Positions 31,456-40,967 of a DNA stretch of 64,000 nucleotides are shown here, in pieces. This DNA comes from Actinernus sp. WN-2022 (Eukaryota; Cnidaria; Anthozoa; Actiniaria; Actinernidae): contig JAOWCC010000299.1 of assembly GCA_030867875.1 (NCBI GenBank), positions 124,001 to 188,000 of the forward strand, written 5' to 3'. The notes under the pieces are model-generated. The model did not search any database. It saw nothing but the letters and a program-made list of their open reading frames with translations, and was not told the origin of the DNA. Position 1 is the stretch's first letter; every line of letters starts with the position of its first letter. The translations under genes and the position numbers were made by a program.

Positions 31456-31605
31456 AAGAGTTTTGAATTGAGCGCCGATTGTTTAACTTAGCGTTCCGTT
31501 AGCGTTCTTCCCGAAACTTATTCTTTCACCAAGAGTTTTGAATTGTGAGCCGATTGTTTACCTTAGCGTTCTGTTAGCGTTCTTCCCGAAACTTATTCTT
31601 AGATA
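31456..31605. repeat. Tandem duplication (about 75 bp) overlapping the end of the ATPase gene
   Basis: ACCAAGAGTTTTGAATTG followed by GCCGATTGTTTA and GCGTTCTTCCCGAAACTTA occurs twice, at 31,455 and 31,529. The stop codon and last codons of the ATPase gene (31,574 onward) fall in the second copy. The 3' end of the gene has therefore been duplicated downstream. Confidence 0.8.
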
Positions 31606-32374
31606 TTTCTGGTGGTTGTTGCTGTTCACCGGGTAAAACATTGGTCCTTAACCTACAGCCCTCGGGTGTATTTGGTTTTAAGTCGACAAACAAATAACCA
31701 TAAGGTCTCCTGACAGCCTTTTCGTACTTGTTGAGAAAATACTCCGTCTGCCTGGGATACATTTGCTTGGCCAGTGTTAAAATTTGTAGTTTGTCACGTG
31801 GATTCTTAAACAGCACTAAGTAATGACTGTTTAAACTGATGCTGCGATTGCCTTTACCCTGATGGAATAGGTTCTGTAAAATGTAGAGGATACTCAGGTT
31901 CCGGTGATGAGATCCTTTGGTAAACAGGTTGACAATTCTATTATCATTTCCCGTTTCAGTCATCTGGTCATCAATGACAATCAGGTTTCGTACATGTACA
32001 TCAAAATAGTGATCTTGCTCGATATCAGGGGGGATTCCTTTCACAAATTCGATATCAGGTACCGTACTAAGGAGTGCTGTATACACAGACTGCCACTGTG
32101 AATAGCACCAGACAATCCTCTGGGGTGGCCGGGAAATTGTTTGATGGGCTTGTTCGAGTAACTTCTGAATCCAGACCGTTTTACCACATCCTGTCATACC
32201 AGCAACCATACATGTGAAGGGATGTTGTAGTTGAAAAGAGTCACAAGAGGTTTCAGGCTCAGTTGATTTGGACTTAGAAAATCTGAAGGAATTGTGTTTG
32301 TTATCCATGTGTCGTTTAAGATTATCACTCCTTGAGAACTTTTCTCCGCACTCTGGGCAATGTCTAAAAACCAT
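31574..32374 (-). CDS. C2H2 zinc finger fused to an A32-like packaging ATPase
   Basis: 266 residues, intact, ATG at 32,374. Residues 6-27 form one classical C2H2 finger (CPECGEKFSRSDNLKRHMDNKH). A linker leads to a P-loop ATPase: Walker A GMTGCGKT (59-66), the strand RIVWCYSQW (86-94), Walker B LIVIDDQM (131-138), then TKGSHHRNLSILYILQNLF (152-170), which fits the sensor region of FtsK/HerA-type packaging ATPases. The C terminus (220-266) is basic. Such ATPases load DNA into preformed capsids, and the finger could select the element's own DNA. It is the only gene of the satellite and shows no breaks although its LINE host is decayed. Confidence 0.85.
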   Translation of the reverse strand: MVFRHCPECGEKFSRSDNLKRHMDNKHNSFRFSKSKSTEPETSCDSFQLQHPFTCMVAGMTGCGKTVWIQKLLEQAHQTISRPPQRIVWCYSQWQSVYTALLSTVPDIEFVKGIPPDIEQDHYFDVHVRNLIVIDDQMTETGNDNRIVNLFTKGSHHRNLSILYILQNLFHQGKGNRSISLNSHYLVLFKNPRDKLQILTLAKQMYPRQTEYFLNKYEKAVRRPYGYLFVDLKPNTPEGCRLRTNVLPGEQQQPPEISKNKFREER

Positions 32375-32409
32375 GTTTACCCTATAACAGATTTTAGATG
32401 AATGAGCCG

Positions 32410-32450
32410 AAACACTATATATCCTCCTCCTCCTCCTCCTCCTCCTCTTG
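32410..32450. repeat. (CCT)n microsatellite upstream of the ATPase gene
   Basis: TCCTCCTCCTCCTCCTCCTC from 32,422 to 32,447, in the 5' leader of the minus-strand ATPase gene (GAG/AGG repeats in the transcript). Its effect is unknown. Confidence 0.9.
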
Positions 32451-35400
32451 CATCACAAGAGTTTTCCTCCAAACAATAGGCTCTTCAGTTATCGTTAATC
32501 CCTAAGAACAATAGCAAAATTTATCTTATGAGTCACAGTGGATTTTGTATACAATTATCTTATGAGTTATTAACTGTAAAGGAAAATAATAAAGACAGTT
32601 TAGAGCCTATCACGAGTAGTTTGTTCTTACTATTTACGCTACAAAGGGGTTTAGATATTGCGAGGTATGTTTTATTTATTTTTTACTCAACTTCGAATGG
32701 ATTTGGGGGCGATCGGTTCTGGTTTTATAGCTGCTCCAAACAATAGGCTTTGCCCAAACATGCCCGAATAGATCGATGACCTCATCCAAAGGAACAATAG
32801 ATATTCATGAGAGCGCCACACTTTATTCATGAGAGCGCCACAATTTATTCATGAGAGCGCCACATTTTATTCATGAGAGCGCCACACTTTATTCATGAGC
32901 GCGCCGCATTTTATTCATGAGTCTAAGACAATAGATAATGAGAAACCACCACACTTTATTCATGAGCGCCTTAATAATTAGCATAACACCGCAAACATTA
33001 GCATAACACCGCAAAAATTAGCATAACACCGCAAAAAATACGGCTAATTCCATGCGCCCTATACTACTCTCGGGAGATAATAATTATTATAGTACAATTG
33101 ACTGGTCCGCCATAGATACTTTGAATAATGTACAAGATATCCCGAACTGGATCTTAAAGGAGTATTCGTATATATTGACCGTACCGGTGACATCAATTAT
33201 GAATTCCACCCTTAGAGAGGAAAAACTGCCCCTTTTATGGAAGAGTGCGAATATCACTCCGCTCCCGAAAGTAACACATGTTAAAGATATCACAAAAGAC
33301 CAAAGGCCTATTTCGTTAACACCAACTCTATCTAAAGTGGCTGAAGATTTTGTAGTGCAGGCTCACGTAAAACCGGCGGTGCTCAAGCACATTGCCTGTC
33401 AACCAGTCACGCCTTGATAAGCATGATACACCATTGGTCCAAAGCAACCGATGGGTCAGGGAATGATGTCAGAGTTTTTGCCTTAGATTACCGGAAAGCT
33501 TTTGACCTGATCGACCACACCCTATTAATTAATAAGCTCGCCAACTACGGTATAAACCCGCATATTCTGAACTGGATTTGCGATTTTCTATCGAATAGGC
33601 GCCAACGTGTTAAGCTTGCAAGTGATTGCTTCTCATAGTGGGAGTCAGTGCCGGCAGGGGTACCTCAGGGTACCAAATTAGGCCCCTGTCTATTCATGGT
33701 TATGATCAATGAACTGAATGTCCCATCCGCAAATGGTATTTTCAAATATGTAGACGATACCACGATTCACGAAGTAATAAAAAAGAACGAATGCAGCCAC
33801 GCACAGGAGATAATTAATCGTGTAGATCAGTGGTCTAAAGAGAACAGATTTGAATTTCATCCAAAGAAATGTAAAGAACTCAAAATCTCGTTCTCTAGAA
33901 CACCGAGAATTTATGACACCGTTACGGTAGGGGAGCAACTCTTGGTGAAGTGGACGAAATTAAAATTCTAGGTGTAACATTACAGAATAATCTTAAATGG
34001 AACTCTCATATTTCGGACACCATCAAAAAAGCGTCAAAGAGACTACACTTCCTAGTTCAGCTTAAGCGCGCTAATGTTTCTGCAGACGAACTTGTCCAAT
34101 TTTATACTGCCTGTATTCAATCTGTGTTGTTATATGCCAGCCCGGTATTTCATTATAGTCTCCCAGATTATCTTAGCTGTTCACTTGAACGAATACAAAA
34201 ACGAGCCCTACGCATTATATATGGATACGATCTTTCGTACTCTGACCAGCTTAACTTTTCTGGTCTATGTAGCCTTGCGGACCGTAGGTCACAACTCTGC
34301 CATAGTTCATTTCGGAGGATACTGTCGCATCCAGAGGGAAATCTATATGGCCTCCTACCGTTTAATGCAACGCGCCCAACTGTTACCTTAAGGAGTAGAA
34401 ATCCTATGTGTATATACCATCATGTAGAACAAATAGATATAGAAACACCTTTATAATATCGGGCGCAAATGATTACAATAACAATTGTAAGTAACTACAA
34501 TCGATGTATTTAGAAATTTTTAATTGTAATATAGCATTAGTTTAATTAGAGCAGTATATAGTATATCCTTCTTAAAACTTAGTTAACTTATCTAGAACCA
34601 TATTAATGTAAATCTCCGTAATTCAGTTTTTGCTGTAAGTGAGAAATATTTGTAATAAACGATCTATCTGAATCAATCTATCTGATCAGACATAATTTAA
34701 TGAGATAGCCATGTCAAGCAGCACTGAGAGGAGTAGAAAATATATATTTTAGCCAGCTTCTGAAAGTGTCTTTTAAAACATCAAATACCTGAGTTTTATT
34801 GTTATTTCACATTAGAAACTTTTTGTCTTCTAGCAACGTCTTCTCCACAACAGGCCCAAAACAAATCATTACCAGATATCAGTTAATTCGAAGAAGGAAA
34901 TTAAAAGTTTTTTTTCACTGAATGATAGAGTATTAAATGCTCTTTCACTTGAATCAAAGAGGCATTTGAGATGCCACATAAATTCAGAGGAATTTGAACT
35001 TGATTTTCTAGGGAAAAATGCAGGTGTTTTCTTAGTCTTCTATGCAACAGCCAAATATTTGATGCATGTGTCTGTCCATAAACGGCAAGAGTGAATACTC
35101 TCAGTGTTTTATGTAAACCTATTGGGTATCTACCTAACACAAGTGGAAAGGTTGTGTTATTCCTTTTATTATTTTTTCCGCACTCGATTATATGTCTCTG
35201 ATTTGTCTTCTCCGCAACAACGGATTACTGTGGAATGACCCATCATCGAATCCTCTTCTTATTCAAAAGGTAATACATTATACATCAGCAGCATTGAAAT
35301 TTCAACTGAAATTCAGAAAGCTCAAAAAAGGTTATTGATAAGATCAGGATGCTTTTAACGTGTGGCTTTTGCGTGAAAGTGTGGAAGATGTATAACTAAA

Positions 35401-35620
35401 AGCAGCTTACCATATCAAAACTACTGATGTAATGATGCTTTTCAATTGAGGAAATCGGTTCCTATGGCAACACATCAGCCTCACAAACCACACTGTTTTT
35501 ATTTACAAAATAATTTATCAAAATCCGTTTGGTGAAATTTTATGCAATAACTTTAATTTCAAAAGAAAAAGTAAAATTTCGTAAGATGGAACTTTTTTGT
35601 AAAACATCGGTTTTGTTTGA

Positions 35621-36145
35621 AGTTATATAGTACATTATTCGTCCTGCTTACTATTAGTATTAAGGTATGGGATAGCCATGCACCCCAGATGAGCAAGTTA
35701 TATAGTACATTATTCCTCATGCTTACTATTAGTATTAAGGTATGGGATAGCCATGCACCCCAGATGAGCAAGTTATACAGTACATTATTCCTCCTGCTTA
35801 CTATTAGTATTAAGGTATGGGATAGCCATGCACCCCAGATGAGCAAGTTATATAGTACATTATTCCTCATGCTTACTATTAGTATTAAGGTATGGGATAG
35901 CCATGCACCCCAGATGAGCAAGTTATATAGTACATTATTCCTCATGCTTACTATTAGTATTAAGGTATGGGATAGCCATGCACCCCAGATGAGCAAGTTA
36001 TATAGTACATTATTCCTCATGCTTACTATTAGTATTAAGGTATGGGATAGCCATGCACCCCAGATGAGCAAGTTATATAGTACATTATTCCTCATGCTTA
36101 CTATTAGTATTAAGGTATGGGATAGCCATGCACCCCAGATGAGCA
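35621..36145. repeat. 75-bp VNTR, seven units (one unit in copy B)
   Basis: Seven almost identical 75-bp units starting AGTTATATAGTACATTATTC. 75 is a multiple of three and no unit has a stop in two frames, so long ORFs exist on both strands (35,617-36,258 plus and 35,559-36,188 minus). These are by-products. Copy B has a single diverged unit at about 63,366-63,440, which shows the expansion happened in copy A. Confidence 0.95.
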
Positions 36146-36534
36146 AGCTAAATTGTTGGAGTAGACTGAGTGCTAATATAGTAAGCAATCAAGGGTGTAG
36201 TGGGAGAGGCGACTTCCACGTTTGTGGACTTATTGAACTGACACTCATGCATAATTGATTCTGTCTTATATAAAGCTAATGACGTCGTCATGAGGCCTAA
36301 TGAATATTCAAGGTTGAATAGGTTTGTGTACTGTGACAAAAAAAAACATTTCGTGCCATAAAATATTTCGTGTTTGCAGGTTTCATTACCATTCCCGCGT
36401 GGTTAGAGAAATCTCGTTAAGTAAATTGTGACATAAGTAGTGTGTTTTTATGTCTAGTTATTAACTGGTATTTTTAAACAGGCCTCTGGCGATTAATCAT
36501 CTTACAGAGCTTTTTACCCTTTGGAAATCACGAA

Positions 36535-36557
36535 GGGGGGGGGGGGGGGGGGGGGGG
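36535..36557. repeat. Poly-G tract
   Basis: A run of about 22 G (36,535-36,556) where copy B has only AAAGGGGGG (about 63,843). Slippage-prone and a possible assembly-length error. Confidence 0.85.
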
Positions 36558-36832
36558 CGGTATATATCTACAAAGACTCGTATATAAGAATTATTAGAAA
36601 ATGTGAAAAAAAGCTCGGTTACGACCATGTCTTTTGACAGCAATCTTCACAAGCATATTTCTGTTTCGAATGGGGAGGATGGTGGTTTGTTTCTACGACA
36701 TTGCCAGTTGGTTGGAAATAATCACCGTTTATTTATCACACCATTGGATTGTCGGCATCTCGCTATTTGAGGTGGCGCGGAGTGCCATGTTCACTGTAGA
36801 ATGACGACCGTCTCAATGGCGAGGTTTTCGCT

Positions 36833-37140
36833 TTGTCCGGTCATTTGTCCACTCCTCTCTCATCTCGTTCGGACGAATTCAGGCTGGCGGTAACGAAAAT
36901 AGCCATTAACGTGGTCGCATCGTTGTTAATTCAACTAGGATACACAATTGGCATTACTAAGTCTGTTTTATATCCCGCTAAGCGTCTAGAATATTTAGGC
37001 TTTAAAGTAGACTCTGCAAATTAGACTTTCGAACTTCCTAGAGAGAAAATCACTGCATTTGCTATTTTGAGAGAGCAAATTCTGGCCTTTAAGAAAAATG
37101 TGAGAACTCTCCAAAGGTTACAAGCCGGCTGGCAATACAA
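36833..37140 (+). pseudogene. DIRS-like retrotransposon reverse transcriptase fragment
   Basis: The frame 36,833-37,021 contains LLIQLGYTIGITKSVLYPAK followed by RLEYLGFKVDS. This is the end of an RT domain of the DIRS/Ngaro or gypsy type ('LGF.I...KS.L.P...I.FLG...D'). After a stop, FELPREKITAF and the LQRLQAG segment continue it to about 37,135, which favours DIRS-like elements. Only about 100 codons remain, with no recombinase nearby. Confidence 0.6.
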
Positions 37141-37345
37141 AGTGTATTACTTGGATACCAATTAAGTTGTTGAAAAGTTCCACATGTACGTGGGGTTGTA
37201 TGTCCGACACTTTAGAAATGTATGGGCTGGTCCAAGAAATACTTCTCTGCGCAGACAGCATAAGACAGAGTGTATATAACTCTAATGCTGTATTACTGTT
37301 TTCTTGTCCCAAATATCGTCAGCATTAAAGTGTTTTTTTTTCTAG

Positions 37346-39262
37346 GACACCGAGAGTAACAGTTCCGAAACTGACGCACGTGATCCATCACTTCACCAAC
37401 ACAATGGACAAGGGATTGTACGCAGTATAGGTACGCAGACAGCAGATACAACAGCTCTTGAAGATGTCGCTGGTATGAATACCACAAGCATTGGCAGCCA
37501 AACGGATGCTACTAAGACATACAACAGCACTGGAACAGAAACTGATATCAATGGTGTATCTGGTAGTAGAAGGCTACGAGCATTGTTTAATTGTGCACAG
37601 TCTGTCTGCAGTGCAGAGAAGGTATGCCATATTGTATCAGTTAAGGTACGTTCAATGGCACAAACGAAAGGGGAATGCGGTAGCTCCTGTGAAATTTGCG
37701 AAGTTCATCAAATGGAAATGCAGACTAATCAACTGGACAAACCAAAAAATGAAGAAGTGAATACGGCATCCTTACAACAAAATGTTTACCAAAAACAACG
37801 TCCCATCTCGCACAAAGCAACTGGAAATGTGGATCAAGAAGATTCCGAAAAAATCGTGAGAAAAATGCTCATAGAGGAGCAACACATAGATCTTCAAAAA
37901 GAAATAGCAGAGAAAGTGCCTAAAATCTCTCCGTGTGATTTTAATTATGACGAACCGGAATCCAATTATGTCAATGAACCTGAGCTAAATAACGAATTAC
38001 TTGATGACCACCATGATACTGATGAGTTAGAAATCCTTCCTGCGGGAAAGAAAAAGTATGGAAAAGATCTAATTGAAACGAATCCACCGGAGGTCGTAGT
38101 TCCCCGTTGTCTTGATGATGAATTAGAAACTCATTCAAGTGAAAGATTTGATAACAGAGGTCGACAAAGTGAAAGTTCAGGTGGAACAGCGCTATGTAAT
38201 TCCATCCGGGCAGAATCATTAAACGAGATGTCGCCTGAATGGGAAGGTATTCCTGAATACCTCGACACTAATGTGCCTATCGGACAGGTACATGCTCTCC
38301 GTGATCATGAAGTAAAAGACAAAAGTGTAGATAATTTAACAGCGGAAAATCTTTTTACTCGTGAGTCGCATAACCCTGCGGAGGAGGTTAGATTAGAACG
38401 TGAAAAATGTGAGAAGCTGAACAATGATAGTAATAACAGGCAAGACATGCTCAGCTCAGTGACGTATGCTATAAATGGTGTTGGTCATGTTGAAGATGAC
38501 ATACTTAGTTCACCTCTTTCCTCTGCCACTATCCAAAACCAAGAACAACCCATGTATACAGGACAAGGGCGTTTTAGCTGTAACCAGTGTGAAAGTGCCT
38601 TCAACTGTCGCAGTGCTTTAGTTGTCCATCTTCGAGTTCACAGAAGAGAAAGGCCTTACAAGTGTACCCAGTGTGACAAGGCATTTAAAACACGAAGCAC
38701 TCTTGCTCATCATCTTCCAATTCACAGAAGAGAAAGGCCTTACAAGTGTACCCAGTGTGACAAGGCATTCAAAAGAGGAGGTCATCTTGCTAGCCATTTT
38801 CGAATTCACACAGGCGAAAGGCCATACAGGTGTATCCAGTGTAGTAAAGAATTCAAAACAGCAAGTGAACTTAAGTCACATCTTATAGTTCACACAGGGG
38901 AAAGGCGACACAAGTGTACGCAGTGTGACAAGGCATTCAAAAGATTGGGTCATCTTGCTAGCCATTTTTCGATTCACACAGGTGAAAGGCCTTACAAGTG
39001 TACCCAGTGTGACAAGGCATTTAAAACACGAAGCACTCTTGCTCAACACCTTCGAATTCACAGAAGAGAAAGGCCTTACAGCTGTACCCAGTGTGACACG
39101 GCATTTAAAACACGAAGCGCTCTTGCTGTTCATCTTCCAATTCACAGAAGAGAAAGGCCTTACAAGTGTACCCAGTGTGACAAGGCATTTAAAACACGAA
39201 GCACTCTTGCTCATCATCTTCCAATTCACAGAAGAGAAAGGCCTTACAAGTGTACCCAGTGA
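37346..39262 (+). CDS. C2H2 zinc-finger protein, last exon (eight full fingers, C terminus cut)
   Basis: A pyrimidine tract and acceptor (TGTTTTTTTTTCTAG, to 37,345) lead into an open frame that passes the first ATG at 37,475, so this is a downstream exon. The N-terminal part is long, acidic and polar, with three related short repeats (SIGTQT, SIGSQT, STGTET). From about residue 366 (counted from the ATG) there are eight complete C2H2 fingers with HTGERPYKC or HRRERPYKC linkers, then half of a ninth. Fingers 2 and 8 are identical. A one-base net deletion near 39,258 creates a TGA that ends the protein inside finger nine. A DNA-binding transcription factor or transposon-restricting factor is the usual role. 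Earlier exons are not identified. Confidence 0.85.
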   Translation, partial: DTESNSSETDARDPSLHQHNGQGIVRSIGTQTADTTALEDVAGMNTTSIGSQTDATKTYNSTGTETDINGVSGSRRLRALFNCAQSVCSAEKVCHIVSVKVRSMAQTKGECGSSCEICEVHQMEMQTNQLDKPKNEEVNTASLQQNVYQKQRPISHKATGNVDQEDSEKIVRKMLIEEQHIDLQKEIAEKVPKISPCDFNYDEPESNYVNEPELNNELLDDHHDTDELEILPAGKKKYGKDLIETNPPEVVVPRCLDDELETHSSERFDNRGRQSESSGGTALCNSIRAESLNEMSPEWEGIPEYLDTNVPIGQVHALRDHEVKDKSVDNLTAENLFTRESHNPAEEVRLEREKCEKLNNDSNNRQDMLSSVTYAINGVGHVEDDILSSPLSSATIQNQEQPMYTGQGRFSCNQCESAFNCRSALVVHLRVHRRERPYKCTQCDKAFKTRSTLAHHLPIHRRERPYKCTQCDKAFKRGGHLASHFRIHTGERPYRCIQCSKEFKTASELKSHLIVHTGERRHKCTQCDKAFKRLGHLASHFSIHTGERPYKCTQCDKAFKTRSTLAQHLRIHRRERPYSCTQCDTAFKTRSALAVHLPIHRRERPYKCTQCDKAFKTRSTLAHHLPIHRRERPYKCTQ

Positions 39263-39500
39263 ACAAGGCATTTAAACATAAATTTTATCTTTCCGTCCAT
39301 CTTCGAATTCACACTGGGGAAAGGCGGTACAAGTGTACCTAGTGTGACAAGGCATTTAAACATAGATTTCATCTTTCGTCGCATCTTCGAATTGACAAAG
39401 GGAAAAGGCCGTAAAAGTGTATGAAATATTTCAAAGCATTTAAATCAGCCGGAAGCAATCTTACTGCACATCTTCGGACTCTTACAGGGAAATAGTGTAT
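39263..39500 (+). pseudogene. Decayed extra zinc-finger repeats
   Basis: Beyond the stop, the same repeat continues for about two and a half more units (HLRIHTGERRYKCT-like, then SSHLRIDKGKRP and SAGSNLTAHLRTLTGK). They carry stops (39,340 and 39,412) and lost cysteines. The ancestral array therefore had at least eleven fingers, and the distal ones are no longer under constraint. Confidence 0.75.
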
Positions 39501-39681
39501 ACACTCAGCTAGAGTGAAAGAATATTTCATATTCGAGGTGGTCTGGGACGTTGTTACTGTCCGAATCTTCACGGCACTACGAGAAAGGCCATCAAGTGTT
39601 CACTCTATGACAAAGCCGGATTTAAATAGCGAAAGTCGTCTAAAGCGTGGTTCTAGCGACCTAAGCAGATGCAACCAAGGG

Positions 39682-40967
39682 AGCACGACAGACTTGGTTT
39701 AGCCGCCATCTTGTAATTCCTTTATTGCATTGCGACTTTCCGCTGACAATAATTAAGGTTGGCGCTCACGAGACTCGTAATGCCGAGCGAGCTCCGAAAA
39801 GGCACGTAGTGCCGAGCGAGCGCCGAAGGGGAGAGAAAAGGGGAGAGTGAAACCGTTAACAATCTGTAGCAGGAGCCAATTTCAACAAAGTACGTACTCA
39901 GTGAACACAACACAAACTAGAAGGGAGGTGAGAGTACCTATACCAAGTAAAATTACATAGATGAAGAAGCTAATTCCCTGCTAGCAGAGGTCTCGTTTAC
40001 CAAGACAGCGAGAGAGCTGCTTAATAAGGTGTGCGATTAAACAAAAGTCTGTTGTGAATTATTTCGTGTTGAAAATCGTATGTTTAAGCCAAACTTTCCC
40101 GCTGGAAATTTAGTATAGATACCTAGATGTTTCAGAGAGTTTTTATTTGGTATAAATCCATGCAGAAATCAATGTTCTCGCTTTTGTGTGCAAAGGCAGT
40201 TGCAAATGGCGGCCTTCGCCCAACCATGCAGTGCTATGATAGACTAGGCCACTTTAACAGCCTTAAGTTGTCTTAGGTTGCCTAAAAAGCAGATTATTTA
40301 CCACTAGGATGTCAAGCGATTCAGGGTATAGCTACGTTGTGGGACCAGAAACTTCGAAGTTGTATTTTATTCCGAGGCAAATTATTAAAATGTTCTTAAG
40401 GGTAACTGAAGTGTTGTGTTAATTTTTACGGCGGCTAGTGTTTTCAAAATCACAGAACGACTGCGTTAATTATTTCAAAACTTCTGAAGTATTAGAACCT
40501 ATTAAAAATATATCAGCTGAATTCAAAATATTTTCCCCGTTTTTAGGTTGTTCCTCGTTTGATTGTAACTGTTAAGCCATCAGTGTTAACAGTTCTTCAA
40601 ATACGTTTAGTAAATAAACTCCGGAACTTGAAGAGTGAGAAGAAAACTTGTCGCAGCGATTTATAGACAAGGTCTGCGGTTTTCAAATGTCCAACCTGTC
40701 AGCAATCATTCTTGCTCCCGCCGAAATCGTTTCCTAGGAAACTGCTACTAGCATCAGGAGAAGACACACCGAGTTCTTGTTTCCAATTGGTTCATAGACG
40801 TCACTTGCGCCACAGTTTCACTCCCCGCTTTTCAAGTTACACTCACCGTTTCGGGGATCGCTCGGCACTACGAGTCTCGTGTGCGCCAACATTAATGATT
40901 GTCAGCGGAAAGTCGCATTGTAACAAAGGAATTTCAAGATGGCGGCTAAATGGAAGAGATCGTGAGT
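39682..40967. mobile_element. 1.3-kb DNA element with long (about 110-bp) inverted ends
   Basis: TTTAGCCGCCATCTTG at 39,700 is inverted near 40,937-40,951, and the match continues inward through CGACTTTCCGCTGACAAT and GCGCTCACGAGACTCGTA to GCCGAGCGAGC (39,790 against 40,857). Imperfect matching goes on with GAGAGTGAAAC. The interior (39,860-40,790) has no ORF with recognisable content. It is a non-autonomous TIR element. I could not fix the target duplication. Confidence 0.75.

Larger units (their letters stand above)
30011..33068. mobile_element. 3.06-kb Polinton-like satellite element with packaging ATPase gene
   Basis: Starts AGTAGTATAGGGCGCATGG at 30,011 and ends with its inverse at 33,068. 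The TIRs are about 270-290 bp and hold three TTTGCGGTGTTATGCTAA units, then six or more CTCATGAATAAAGTGTGGCG units. The perfect 6-bp target duplication CTCGGG lies at 30,005-30,010 and 33,069-33,074, inside a LINE. The first nine bases equal those of the 16-kb Polinton. The one clear gene is an intact C2H2/packaging-ATPase fusion (31,574-32,374, minus). There is no integrase, polymerase or capsid gene. It looks like a non-autonomous element using the integrase of a Polinton relative. Confidence 0.85.
29700..34690 (+). mobile_element. CR1/L2-like LINE, truncated and split by a 3-kb element
   Basis: Left of the inner element (29,740-30,010) the plus strand gives the end of an AP-endonuclease domain (TRGERTLDLVLTNL and FCLSDHWHCTV, the SDH motif). 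Right of it (33,075-34,456) come reverse transcriptase pieces. These are ANITPLPK, DQRPIS, FALDYRKAFDLIDH (catalytic Asp), PAGVPQGTKLGP, FKYVDDTTI (catalytic YVDD in place of FADD) and a C-terminal ALRIIYG region. Four frameshifts or stops interrupt it. The 3' end at about 34,640-34,690 is a short ATCTATCTGA repeat typical of this LINE class. The 5' boundary is approximate. Confidence 0.85.
29094..35240. mobile_element. Outer DNA transposon with GGTCATTCCACAGTA inverted ends, carrying nested insertions
   Basis: GGTCATTCCACAGTA at 29,094 is inverted at the end (TACTGTGGAATGACC, to 35,240). The motif GTTGCAGAGAAGACAAA (about 29,271) is inverted near 35,196-35,212 (TTTGTCTTCTCCGCAAC). CATCA flanks both sides, and copy B (about 62,945) lacks the whole 6.1 kb. 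No transposase of its own is seen. The spaces 29,094-29,700 and 34,690-35,240 are non-coding, so without its nested LINE it would be about 1.1 kb: a non-autonomous element. The superfamily is uncertain. Confidence 0.7.

Noticed and set aside
35559..36258. Long overlapping ORFs on both strands (about 210 codons each)
   Set aside because: They are read through a seven-unit 75-bp tandem repeat that is a single unit in copy B; they have no conservation beyond the repeat.
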